Positions 21,019 to 30,200 of a stretch of 64,000 nucleotides of DNA are shown here, piece by piece (the first letter of the stretch is position 1; each line of letters starts with the position of its first letter). A program made the translations under genes and the position numbers. The notes under the pieces are model-generated. The model worked only from the letters and a program-made list of their open reading frames with translations. It was not told where the DNA came from and did no database searches. Source of the DNA: Dactylosporangium sp040605635 (GTDB lineage Bacteria > Actinomycetota > Actinomycetes > Mycobacteriales > Micromonosporaceae); contig NZ_JBEXDG010000045.1 of assembly GCF_040605635.1 (NCBI RefSeq), forward strand, positions 1 through 64,000, given 5' to 3'.

Positions 21019-23157
21019 TCACCGGTTGCCGCGCCCGCGCGACGGCTCGTACGTGGGCTGCGTCGTGCCCGGACGGCCAGGACGCTGGACCGGGCGGGTG
21101 CCGTGCTCCGGCTCGGGTTCCTCGCGGCCGATGACGGCGGCCGTGACGTCCGGGTCGGTGCCCCAGACCGCTTCCTCCTCGGCCAGCCAGGTGGTGCGTT
21201 CGCGTTCCTTCTCGTTCTCCTTGCCGCCGCCGCCCATCCGGCCCATCGGCGGCATGAACGGCATGCCGCCCATCCCGGCGCCGGCGGAGCTGCCGCCGTC
21301 CCCGGACACCGGGTTCCCCATGGCGCCGGGCAGCCCGCCGACGTTCGCGCCGCCCGAGGCGAGGGCCCCGCCGGCGACCGCGCCCGCCGGGAAGCTGCCC
21401 ACCCCGGCCGGGGCGTAGCCTGCCGGGGGCGTGCCCAGCGGCCCGAGCGCCATGCCGCTGGGGTTGTTCGGGGTCAGGCCGCCTGTGTTGAAGCCGCCGG
21501 GGGTGACGCCGGTGGAGCCGCCGAACCCGCCGGAGCCGAGGTCGCCCGGGTCGAGCGGCGACGGGGTCCCGCCGGTCATGCCGCCGCTGCCGATGACGCC
21601 GCCGCTTCCGCCGGTGCCGGTTCCGCCGGGCCGGCCGGTGCCGCTGCTGCCGCCGCTCAGGCCGCCCGTACCCAGGCCGCCTGTGCCGAGGCCGCCGATG
21701 CCGGCGCCGATCATGCCGCCGCTGCCGCCGGTACCGCCGCCGGAACCTCCGGATCCGGAAGCCGGATCCGAGGTGTCGAAGCCCGAGCCACCGACACCTG
21801 CGCCGCTGAAGCCGCCGGATCCGCCGGAGCCGTCGCCGGTGCCCGCGCCGAAGCCGGCGCCGCTGAAGCCGCCCGAGCCGCCGGACCCGCCGCCGAACTC
21901 CGACCCGCCGCCGCCCCCGCCGCCGAACTCCGACCCGCCGCCCCCGCCGCCGAACTCGGTGCCGCCGCCGCCGAACTCCGAGCCGCTGCCGCCGCCCGGT
22001 GGCGGGGTGGAGCCGTCGAAGCCGCCGCTGCCACCGGGCGGCGGGACGGCGCCGTCGCTGCCGCCCGGCGGTGGTGTGCCGCCGACCCCGGGCGGTCCCG
22101 GCTGCGGGTACGGCAGGTGCGGGATGTTGATGACACCCCGCGCGAATGCCTCCAGCAGCTCGTTGTACGTGGCGATCAGCAACCGTGTCGCAGTCTGCGA
22201 CGCCGTGTCGAGGTTCTTGTAGCGGTTGATCCACTCGTTCTTCAGGTCGGTGTTCAACCGCAGCCACTCGGACTGTTGGATCAGGTCGTAGGTCGAGTTG
22301 CCGGCGCCGGACAGGACGTCGCCGAAGTGGAAGATCCATGCCTCCTGCCGGCCCTGGGTGCGGCTCGGGCGGTGCTGGTCGGCTTCGTCGACCTGCCGTT
22401 CCATCGACTTGAGCAGCGCGTCGACGAGGGTGTTCGGGTCGTAGTGCTGCCAGGCCTTGTACGCCGTCCACGCCTCCCGCAGGTGCAGCCGGAACGAGTC
22501 GATCTCCTGGGCGGCCTTGGTGAGCACGCTCGGCCAGCCGGTGTTCACGTAGTGGTTGTAGTTGAGCTCGAAGCGGCCGCTGATGTTCGCGGCGAGCTGC
22601 TCCATGCCCTGCGCCATGTCCCGCATCGCCCACGCGAACGCGTCCGCCGCGGACCCCTCGATCGCGTGGCCGTCGTCGATCTCGGCGTACATCGCGCGCA
22701 GCTGGGTCTGGCCGTCGCCGGTGAGGTACGTGTGCACGTTCGTGAACCGGGTCGCCACGTCCCGGAACATCTGCGGGTCGAGGTACTGGTTCGCGTCGAT
22801 CCCGTCGATGATGGACTGGCTCGTGTCCATCAGCAGCTTCGCCTGCCTGGCCGGGGAGTCGTCGCCGCCCTCGTAGAAGTAGACCGTGGCCCGGATGAGC
22901 TGGAAGTTGATGGTCCCGCGGCTGCCGAGGTTGCGGTACCGGTAGAGCGTGATCTTGTTCCAGTCGGACCCGTTGGGCATCCAGTGGTTCCACGGGCTCG
23001 CGTTGTGCGCCTCGGTCGACTGCCGCGACTCCCAGAACGACATGTCCAGGCCGATCCAGGCGGGATAGGCGACCCGGAACGCGTCGATGTCCTGCTCTGC
23101 GCCGAGGATGTTGCGCATGGCGTCGTCCCAGTCCAACGGGTCCAACGGCTGTGTCAT
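21019..23157 (-). CDS. EspB/PPE-like secreted ESX substrate with Gly-rich C-terminal tail (712 aa)
   Basis: The first about 340 residues are helical and Trp/Tyr-rich (FWESRQSTEAHNASPWNHW, AFAWAMRDMAQGMEQLAANI, LREAWTAYKAWQHYDPN), compatible with a WXG100-superfamily helical bundle. A YxxxD sequence (YKNLD) occurs near the end of this part and may be an ESX export signal, although it is not terminal as in classical cases. From about 350 the protein is low complexity, with GGGGSEFGGGG-type blocks and many GGSGG units, ending in a charged tail. GGAGGGA lies 7 nt before the ATG. It is placed directly after the WXG100 genes. The two-part build, helical export domain plus flexible Gly-rich tail, resembles EspB and some PE/PPE proteins. 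I infer that it is exported and acts outside the membrane. Confidence 0.75.
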   Translation of the reverse strand: MTQPLDPLDWDDAMRNILGAEQDIDAFRVAYPAWIGLDMSFWESRQSTEAHNASPWNHWMPNGSDWNKITLYRYRNLGSRGTINFQLIRATVYFYEGGDDSPARQAKLLMDTSQSIIDGIDANQYLDPQMFRDVATRFTNVHTYLTGDGQTQLRAMYAEIDDGHAIEGSAADAFAWAMRDMAQGMEQLAANISGRFELNYNHYVNTGWPSVLTKAAQEIDSFRLHLREAWTAYKAWQHYDPNTLVDALLKSMERQVDEADQHRPSRTQGRQEAWIFHFGDVLSGAGNSTYDLIQQSEWLRLNTDLKNEWINRYKNLDTASQTATRLLIATYNELLEAFARGVINIPHLPYPQPGPPGVGGTPPPGGSDGAVPPPGGSGGFDGSTPPPGGGSGSEFGGGGTEFGGGGGGSEFGGGGGGGSEFGGGSGGSGGFSGAGFGAGTGDGSGGSGGFSGAGVGGSGFDTSDPASGSGGSGGGTGGSGGMIGAGIGGLGTGGLGTGGLSGGSSGTGRPGGTGTGGSGGVIGSGGMTGGTPSPLDPGDLGSGGFGGSTGVTPGGFNTGGLTPNNPSGMALGPLGTPPAGYAPAGVGSFPAGAVAGGALASGGANVGGLPGAMGNPVSGDGGSSAGAGMGGMPFMPPMGRMGGGGKENEKERERTTWLAEEEAVWGTDPDVTAAVIGREEPEPEHGTRPVQRPGRPGTTQPTYEPSRGRGNR

Positions 23158-23237
23158 CGAGATCCCTCCATGCGGCGGCGTGCAACGTCGTGCCCGGCGC
23201 CGCCGCGGTCGAGCGCGGCGGCGCCGGTCGTACCGGT

Positions 23238-23591
23238 CTAGCTGCCGTGCCCGGTGCTCGGCGACGTGTTCCAGGCCGGGATGTTGGTGAGGAACGACTG
23301 AGCGCTGACGTTGTTCAGGTCCTCGGCGTCGTCGGAGATGGCGGCGTACATGGTCAGTTGCGTCGAGCGGTTGAGCGCCGTGGTCCGGATCTCGCCGAGC
23401 CGGGTGTTCAGCGCCGCGCCGACGCCGGCGACCGCGGTCTGTACCGGCGCGCTCAGCGAGAACGAGCTGTGTCCAGACTTGAGGGTGATCGTCGCGATGT
23501 CACCCTGCGGCGAGTTGGTCACCTGCTCGGAGATGAGCTGGTTGGCGTTCGACGCCCGGTTGAGAAAAGCGTCGTCGACGGTGATCGGCAT
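23238..23591 (-). CDS. Small helical ESX-associated protein (117 aa), possibly WXG100-like without WXG
   Basis: The product starts MPITVDDAFLNRASNANQLI. After a short beta-like stretch (DIATITLKSGHSSFSL) it has two helices (APVQTAVAGVGAALNTRLGE and TTALNRSTQLTMYAAI) and an acidic tail. It lacks the W-x-G turn, signal peptide and membrane segments. It lies 17 bp downstream of the first WXG100 gene and 80 bp before the EspB-like gene. The size and position suggest a third small substrate or partner, comparable in place to EspC-type proteins, but no family match is claimed. Confidence 0.7.
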   Translation of the reverse strand: MPITVDDAFLNRASNANQLISEQVTNSPQGDIATITLKSGHSSFSLSAPVQTAVAGVGAALNTRLGEIRTTALNRSTQLTMYAAISDDAEDLNNVSAQSFLTNIPAWNTSPSTGHGS

Positions 23592-23608
23592 GCGTTCCTC
23601 CTGGCGGG

Positions 23609-23905
23609 CTAGACGTTGCCTTCGAACAGCGCGGCGCCCTGCGTGTCGGCGACGTGGTAGTTGTCGCGGATGTTGTCGATCGCGGCGGCGCCGCGGTCGA
23701 GCGCGTTCTGCATCGTGGTCAGGCCGCCGTTCCAGGTTGTCTGCGCGGCGCTGTACGACGACGCCGCGCCACCGGCGTTGGCGGCGATGAACTGGTTGAC
23801 GTACCCGTTGAGGTCGTCGAGCGCGGTCTCGATCGACCTGGTGACGCCGCGCAGTTCCATACCCGAGTCGAGCAGTCCGTTCGGGTCGAGGGCGTAGGTT
23901 GCCAT
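23609..23905 (-). CDS. WXG100-family protein with YxxxD export motif (EsxA/B-like)
   Basis: 98 residues, the usual length for the family. Two helices flank W58-N59-G60 (in AQTTWNGG), the W-x-G turn, and the C-terminal helix end carries Y83-x-x-x-D87 (DNYHVADTQ), the general ESX secretion signal. WXG100 proteins are secreted as antiparallel four-helix dimers through EccC. The partner is probably the WXG100 protein encoded 22 bp upstream in the same run. This one carries the recognisable export signal, so it is the likely 'EsxB-type' member that contacts EccC. Confidence 0.9.
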   Translation of the reverse strand: MATYALDPNGLLDSGMELRGVTRSIETALDDLNGYVNQFIAANAGGAASSYSAAQTTWNGGLTTMQNALDRGAAAIDNIRDNYHVADTQGAALFEGNV

Positions 23906-23927
23906 GGGGTGTCTCCTCTTCAGCCGG

Positions 23928-24227
23928 TCAGGCGTACCACTGGGCGTTCGTGGACGCCTCGTCCTCAGCGTTGCTCGAGATGTTCAGGTGCTGGCTCATC
24001 GCCGTCCGGAGCTGTTCGAGGCCGTCCCGGACCTGTTTCACGCCGGTGATCCAGTCGGCGAGCGAGGTGCGGTAGCGGTTGGCGGCCTCCCCGCTCCACT
24101 GCACCGACGCGCTGACCGCGTCGACCGCCTGCATCGCGGCGTTGACGTCGGCCATGGTGACCTCGAAGGCGTTGAGCGTGGCGCGGATGGTGGCATCGTC
24201 GACGGTGTTCGACATGGGTGTGGTCAT
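23928..24227 (-). CDS. WXG100-family protein, partner of the adjacent Esx protein
   Basis: 99 residues with a helix-turn-helix hairpin centred on W44-S45-G46 (SVQWSGEAANRY). No YxxxD/E is seen near the C-terminus (ends STNAQWYA), unlike its neighbour, which is typical of heterodimers in which only one partner carries the signal. GGTGA lies 6 nt before the ATG. The gene follows eccB by 53 bp and precedes the second WXG100 gene by 22 bp. Confidence 0.9.
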   Translation of the reverse strand: MTTPMSNTVDDATIRATLNAFEVTMADVNAAMQAVDAVSASVQWSGEAANRYRTSLADWITGVKQVRDGLEQLRTAMSQHLNISSNAEDEASTNAQWYA

Positions 24228-24280
24228 GGATGTTCACCTTTCTCGTGCGTGGCGGAATGCTGTGCCGATCCTCAGTGGCG

Positions 24281-25672
24281 TCACCTCCTCGCCGCCGTCA
24301 GGTCCAGCACCGGCCCGGTGGGCAGTAAGGACAACAGCGTCGCCGGCACGGTCCGGGCCGTCTCGAGGGCGTAGCCGAGGGCTGTGGCCGCGGCGGCGTC
24401 CGCGACCGGGAACTTGACGCCCGCGTCGGTGACGAGGAAGTAGCTCGTGCCGTTCGCCTGGTCGGCGCGGCCCTGGTGCACCAGCCCGCCGGCGCCGGGC
24501 GCGACCAGCACGGCGGACGCGGTCTGCTCGGTCCGTTCGACGTCCTGCGGGTCGCCGTCCACGGTGACGGCCGGCGCCGCGAGCACGGTCACCACCGCCG
24601 GCCCGTCCGGGGTGAGGCGCTGCACGCACCACGTCCGTGCGGTCGGCAGCGCCGCCAGCGCGGGGGGCCGTTGCGGCAGCCCGGCCGGGATCGGCTGCTG
24701 CTTCGACACCGGCAGCTGCGCCAGGGCACCGGCGGTGAGCTCCACCGGCAGGGCCGGCGAGTCCGGATATGCCGCCGCGGTGTTCGCATCGCCGAGCACC
24801 AGCGCGACCCCGGTCGCGCCGACCGGGCTCAGGCCGTCGCGGAGCAGCAGGAAGTAGCGGTCGGCGGTGCCGACGACCCGGGCGACGAAGACCTGCCCGA
24901 CCCGGGTCGGCCGGCCGTCGACGACCGGACCTGCCTCGCCCCGCCCGGCGACGGCGACCGGGGCGACGTCCGGGCCGGGCGGCACCTGGTTGAGCCAGTT
25001 CGCCGCGACCTGCGGTGCCGAGCCGTAGCCGAGCACCCGCGGGATCCACGGTTTCGTCAGCGCGAACCGGCGGCCGTTCCAGACCAGGAAGACCTGGCCA
25101 CCGGGCGCGGTCACGGTGAACCCGCTGTCGTCGCCGACCGGTGTGCCGCCGCCGCCCCGGGTGAGGGCCAGCAGCGTCCCGGCCCGTGCCGCGCCGGTCC
25201 GGTCGGTCCCGCCGAGCGCGCACACGGTCCACACGACCCCGGCGAGCCCGGCCGCGGCGGGCGGCGAGTCGGGCGCGCCGACGATGCCGATCGGCATGCC
25301 CCGCGGCACCGAGCGCAGCGACGCCGCGGACACCGTCACCATCGCCGGCCGCTTGCCGAAGATCAGGGCCGCGGACGTGTAGTTGTACACCGGCCGTAGC
25401 TGCCCGCCGACGAGTACGAAGCGCCCGCCGGACTCCTTCTCCACGATGAGTGTCTCCGGCTGCTGCCACCGTTTCGCGCCGCCGGGTTTGAGGAAGCCGA
25501 ACACGACGAACCCGCCGACGACCAGGCAGCCGATCAGCAGCCCGGCGACCATGCCGGTGAGGACCCGCCGGTGCGGGTTCTCCAGGGCCTCCGGCTCGGC
25601 CATGACGAGAGCGGCGGTGAGCCTGCCCAGCATGTACGACTGGGCCTGTACCTGGTCACGCCTGGACTGCAC
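24281..25672 (-). CDS. eccB: Type VII secretion protein EccB
   Basis: 463 residues. The N-terminus (GTG start, QSRRDQVQAQSYMLGRL, then ALVMAEPEALENPHRRVLTG) is the EccB signature, followed by one membrane helix (about 37-60, GLLIGCLVVGGFVVFGFLKP) and a large extracytoplasmic repeat domain. EccB is a core subunit of the ESX membrane complex with EccC and EccD. The start is 5 bp after the eccD stop. ATP binding, proposed for EccB periplasmic domains, cannot be judged here. Length is close to normal (about 450-500). Confidence 0.93.
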   Translation of the reverse strand: MQSRRDQVQAQSYMLGRLTAALVMAEPEALENPHRRVLTGMVAGLLIGCLVVGGFVVFGFLKPGGAKRWQQPETLIVEKESGGRFVLVGGQLRPVYNYTSAALIFGKRPAMVTVSAASLRSVPRGMPIGIVGAPDSPPAAAGLAGVVWTVCALGGTDRTGAARAGTLLALTRGGGGTPVGDDSGFTVTAPGGQVFLVWNGRRFALTKPWIPRVLGYGSAPQVAANWLNQVPPGPDVAPVAVAGRGEAGPVVDGRPTRVGQVFVARVVGTADRYFLLLRDGLSPVGATGVALVLGDANTAAAYPDSPALPVELTAGALAQLPVSKQQPIPAGLPQRPPALAALPTARTWCVQRLTPDGPAVVTVLAAPAVTVDGDPQDVERTEQTASAVLVAPGAGGLVHQGRADQANGTSYFLVTDAGVKFPVADAAAATALGYALETARTVPATLLSLLPTGPVLDLTAARR

Positions 25673-25677
25673 CGCGA

Positions 25678-27078
25678 TCAGCCGCCGATGCCGCGGGCGG
25701 AGCCGTAGACGTCCAGCACGGCGAGGAAAACCGGCAGGATCGCGGTCGCGGCGAGGGTCTGCAGCAGGTCACCGGCGCGGCCCCAGTACGGCGTCATCCG
25801 CCGCCCCGGCACGACCCTGGCGATGAGGAGGAACAGGGCGGCGCCGAGCGGCACGCCGAGCGCCGCCACGGCGAGCCGGGTCAGCGGGGTGCCGGCCGCC
25901 GCGTACGACACGGCGACCGCGATCGCACCGGCAGCCGCGGGCAGCAGCTGGGCGAGCCGATGCCAGCCGCTCGTCATCGGCCGGGCGGCCAGGCAGCGCA
26001 CCGCGGCGATCAGCCCCGCCAGTGTCGCCGGTGCCCACCCCGGTGCCGCGCCGACGATCACGACCGCCACCGCCGCCGGTGCCGCCAGGCCCGCGTACAG
26101 CGCGCTCATCAGCCGGTCGGCGGCCGCGGCCCGGGGCAGCAGCGACGTGCTCGGGATCGGGTCGAGCTCTTCCTGCAGATGCTCCGGCTGGGTCGGCAGC
26201 GGCGCGAGCCGCAGCCCGGCGAACCGGAATGCCAGCATCGGCACGATCATCGAGGCGAGGGTGACCGCCACGAGCAGTGCGGCGGCGGCCTCCACCATGG
26301 ACAGCCCGGCGAACGCGCCCAGCGCTGACCCGCCCGTGCTCAGCAGCCCGGCGACGATCACTGCGGGCAGCATCGGGCGGGCGGCGACCGTCAGCGCGGC
26401 GATGCTGGCGGTGGCCAGGATCGCCACCGACCCGGTGAACAGCGCCGGCGCGTCCAGACGTAGACCCACCACCCCCGTGCGCGGGTCCGCGGCGAGGAGC
26501 CCGGCGAGCCCGGCGTAGCCGACCGCGGCCCCGGTGAAGACGACCCCGAACGCCCTGTCGTGCAGGGCGTGCGTGGCGACGATCGCCCCGGCGAACCAGA
26601 CGAGCGCGAGGACCCCTGCGGCCAGCCCGCGGACGGCGGCCTCACCGGGCAGGGCGAGCACGGCGACGCCGGCGGCGAGCACCACGACCGCCGCCGTCAG
26701 CGCCGTCCACCGGGTCAGCGCCGGTCGCCAGCGCCCGGACCGCTCAGTGACCCCGGAGGCGATGCCGTCGATCAGGTCGTCGAAGTCGACCGGCGGGATC
26801 TGCTCCGAGTGCGGCCGCAGGTGGACCACGTCGCCGTCCCGCAGCCCCAGCGTCGCCACGGTCGCGCCCTGGTCGAACGGGGGTGCGCCGAGCCGCTGCA
26901 GCACCCACCCGCCGTGCAGCAGCCCGGACTCGACGAGGTTCTCGCCCAGGTGCTCGACCAGGACCGGCAGCAGGTCGGACACGACCACATGGGCCGGAAC
27001 CGCCACCTCGACCTGGCGGGCCGGCCCGCAGATGGTGAGGCGGCACATCTCGCCGGTGGCCGCGACAGTCATGGACAT
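25678..27078 (-). CDS. eccD: Type VII secretion integral membrane protein EccD
   Basis: 466 residues from the ATG at 27078 (MSMTVAATGEMCRLTICGPA). The first about 95 residues are the ubiquitin-like EccD domain (VEVAVPAHVVVSDLLPVLV, LRDGDVVHLRP), followed by about 11 hydrophobic helices from residue about 125 to the end, forming the ESX membrane barrel. The open frame continues further upstream, but that part has no codon bias and would overlap the divergent promoter, so the internal ATG is preferred. It is the first gene of the leftward ESX run, divergent from eccC. No eccE-like gene is found in the window. Confidence 0.92.
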   Translation of the reverse strand: MSMTVAATGEMCRLTICGPARQVEVAVPAHVVVSDLLPVLVEHLGENLVESGLLHGGWVLQRLGAPPFDQGATVATLGLRDGDVVHLRPHSEQIPPVDFDDLIDGIASGVTERSGRWRPALTRWTALTAAVVVLAAGVAVLALPGEAAVRGLAAGVLALVWFAGAIVATHALHDRAFGVVFTGAAVGYAGLAGLLAADPRTGVVGLRLDAPALFTGSVAILATASIAALTVAARPMLPAVIVAGLLSTGGSALGAFAGLSMVEAAAALLVAVTLASMIVPMLAFRFAGLRLAPLPTQPEHLQEELDPIPSTSLLPRAAAADRLMSALYAGLAAPAAVAVVIVGAAPGWAPATLAGLIAAVRCLAARPMTSGWHRLAQLLPAAAGAIAVAVSYAAAGTPLTRLAVAALGVPLGAALFLLIARVVPGRRMTPYWGRAGDLLQTLAATAILPVFLAVLDVYGSARGIGG

Positions 27079-27214
27079 CACAACGCATGGACACGGCCCG
27101 GGTTCACGCCCTACCGAAAAAATCTTCGCGGCCCGGTGATCCCGATGCCCCCGGCCGCACGTTGTAGTCGGCGCCGGTGCCCTGCCGGTGCACGGCCGGT
27201 CTTGGAGGTGAACG
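27079..27214. promoter_or_regulatory. Divergent promoter region between eccD and eccC
   Basis: This 136-bp gap separates the leftward eccD run from rightward eccC. It contains one of the few A/T-rich patches in the area (ccgaaaaaatcttcg, around 27114-27128), suitable for promoter melting. GGAGG at 27204-27208 is the ribosome-binding site of eccC, 6 nt before its GTG. No clear operator repeat is seen. Confidence 0.55.
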
Positions 27215-30200
27215 GTGAGCACCGTCGTGTTCCGCCGCCCGGCGCGGCGGACCGGGCCCGAACTGCCCACGGGCCAGGTCAGCCTTCAGGAACCACCGGT
27301 GCTGCCCGAGGTCACCCCCGGTGGCCTGCGCAGCGTCATGACGATCCTGCCGATGATGCTGATGTCCGGCGTCATGGTGATGATGTTCCTCGGCGGCCGC
27401 CGAGGCGTGCTCACCTGGGTCATGGTCGGCATGATGGGCGCCGCCATGCTCGGCATGATCGTCGGTCAGCTCGCGGTCAGCGCCGGGGAACGCAAGCACC
27501 GCGTGGGCGGTGACCGCCGCGACTACCTGCGCTACCTGTCGCAGCAGCGCAAACGCATCCGCCGCTCCATCGACCAGCAGCGGGAGGCGACCGCCTGGCG
27601 GCACCCCCAACCGTCCGCGCTGTGGTCGGTGGCACTCACCACCCGCCGCTGGGAACGTCGGCCCAGCCATCCCGACTTCCTCGAGATCCGGGTCGGCACC
27701 GGCCGGCAGCTGCTCGCCACCCGGATGGCGCCGCTGCAGACGAAACCGATCGAGGACCTGGAGCCGCTGTCGGCGAAGTCGCTGCGGCGGTTCATCAACG
27801 CGTACACCACCGTCGCCGACCTGCCCGTGGCGCTGTTTCTGCCGGGCTTCCACCAGATCCGGATCACCGGCGACGTCGGGCGCCGCCGATCACTCGCCCG
27901 GGCACTCGTCGCGCAGGTCGCGACGTTCCACGCCCCCGAGGAGGTGATGATCGCGCTGTGCCTGTCCGAGGACGCCACCGCGGACTGGGAGTGGATCAAA
28001 TGGTTCCCGCACGTGCAGCACCCGACCGAACACGACGCCGCCGGACCCGCCCGGCTCGCCGCGGACAGCATGGACGCCGTCGAGCGCCTCCTCGGCCAGG
28101 CGTTCCTGGCCAGGCCCCGCTGGGAACAGGGCGCGACCGCGAGCCGCGACGAACCGTTCGTCCTGGTCATCTGCGACGACGGCCGGATACCCGCCGGGTC
28201 CCGGATGCTGTCGGGCGGCTACCGCAACGCCGTCCTCGTCGACCTCGGCACACCCCCTTCGACGGTGCCGCGCGGCCTGCTGTGGGCCGACCTCGGCGAG
28301 TCCGGGCTGGAACAGGTCAAGCACGACCAGATCGGCCGGGAGGTCCGTTCGAACCTGGCCCGGCCTGACGAGCTGGCGGTCGCGGAGGCCCGGACCGTCG
28401 CGCGGATCCTGTCGCCGTACCGGCTGAGCATCACCACCGAACCGGCGGCCGAAGCGCTCAACAGCGACTTCGACCTCGGTACGCTGCTCGGCGTCCCCGA
28501 CCTCAGCAGCCTCGACCTGACCCGGGCCTGGGCGACCCGGCCCCAGGCGGGCCGGCTGCGCATCCCGATCGGCGTCGACGCCGACGGCGAACCCGTCGAG
28601 CTCGACATCAAGGAGTCCGCGCTCGGCGGCATGGGACCGCACGGCATGCTCATCGGCGCCACCGGCTCCGGCAAGAGCGAACTGCTGCGCACCATCGTGC
28701 TCGGCCTGGCGATGACCCACTCCTCGGAGATCCTCAACTTCGTCCTCGTCGACTTCAAGGGCGGCGCCACGTTCCTCGGCCTCGACCAGCTCCCGCACAC
28801 CTCTGCGGTCATCACCAACCTCGCCGACGAGGCCGCCCTCGTCGGCCGGATGCGCGACGCCCTGCACGGCGAGCTCGTCCGCCGCCAGGAGCTGCTGCGC
28901 CAGGCCGGTGGCTTCACCTCCGTGCTCGAATACGAGCGGGCCCGCGCGCAGGGCCGGCAGCTCGACGCCCTGCCGACGCTGTTCGTCGTCGTCGACGAGT
29001 TCAGCGAGCTGCTCACCACCCACCGTGACTTCATCGACCTCTTCGTCATGATCGGCCGGCTCGGCCGGTCCCTTGCCGTGCACCTGCTGCTGGCCAGCCA
29101 GCGCCTCGACGACGGCCGGATCGCCGCGCTGGAGACCCATCTGTCGTACCGGATCGGTCTGCGCACCTTCTCCGCCATCGAGTCCCGCACCGCCATCGGC
29201 GTGCCCGACGCCCACGAACTGCCGTCCCAGCCGGGCCACGGATACCTGCGGGCCGATGTGTCGTCACTGATCCGCTTCAAGGCCGCCTACGTCTCCGGAC
29301 CGTACCGGCCCAAACGGGAACGGCTCGACCCGGCGGTCGTGCAGGGGCAGGTCGTCGCGTACCGGCTGGGGCACACCCCGTTCCGCGGCACGGACGCGAC
29401 GGCGCCGCGGGAGCTGCCCGTGCCGGATGAGGCGGCTGACCCGGCCGACGCCGTGGACCAGCGCACGCCGAGTGTCCTGCAGGTCGTCGCCGCGCAGCTC
29501 GTCGACGGCGGGCCGCCCGCGCACCAGGTGTGGCTGCCGCCGCTGCACCGCCCACCCACATTGGACCAGCTGCTGCCCGCGCTCGCCCCTGACCCGGAGG
29601 CCGGCCTGCGGGCCGTCGGCTGGCCCGACAACAGTGCCCTCGCGGTGCCGGTCGGCTTCGTCGACAAACCGTTCGAACAGGCCCGCGAACTGCTCGTCGC
29701 CGACCTGTCCGGCATCGGCGGCCACCTCGGCATCGCCGGTGGCCCACAGAGCGGCAAGTCGACCCTGTTGCGGACCCTCATCTGCGCCCTCGCGCTCACG
29801 CACAGCCCGCGCGAGGTCCAGTTCTACTGCCTCGACTTCGGCGGCGGCACGCTCGGCGCGATCAGCGGCCTGCCGCACGTCGGCAGCGTCGCCGGCCGCC
29901 TCGACGCCGACCGGGTCATCCGGACCGTGGCTGAGGTGAGTGCCCTGATCGCCGACCGGGAACGCCGGTTCGCGGCCGAGGGCGTCGACAGCATGGCGGC
30001 GTACCGGGCCCGCCGCGCCGCCGGGCTCGTCGACGACCCGTACGGCGACGTGTTCCTCGTCGTCGACGGCTGGTTCACGCTGCGTCAGGAGTTCGAGGCC
30101 GCGGACGCCGCGATCCGGCAGGTCGTCGCCCGCGGCCTCAACTTCGGCGTCCATCTGCTGCTCACCACCGCCCGCTGGTCCGAGGTCCACCATGGCATGC

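Noticed and set aside
21011..23185. 724-codon minus frame and 752-codon plus frame over the EspB-like gene
   Set aside because: Both are Arg/Gly/Pro-rich shadows; the 712-codon frame has coherent helices, a ribosome-binding site and a Gly-rich tail.
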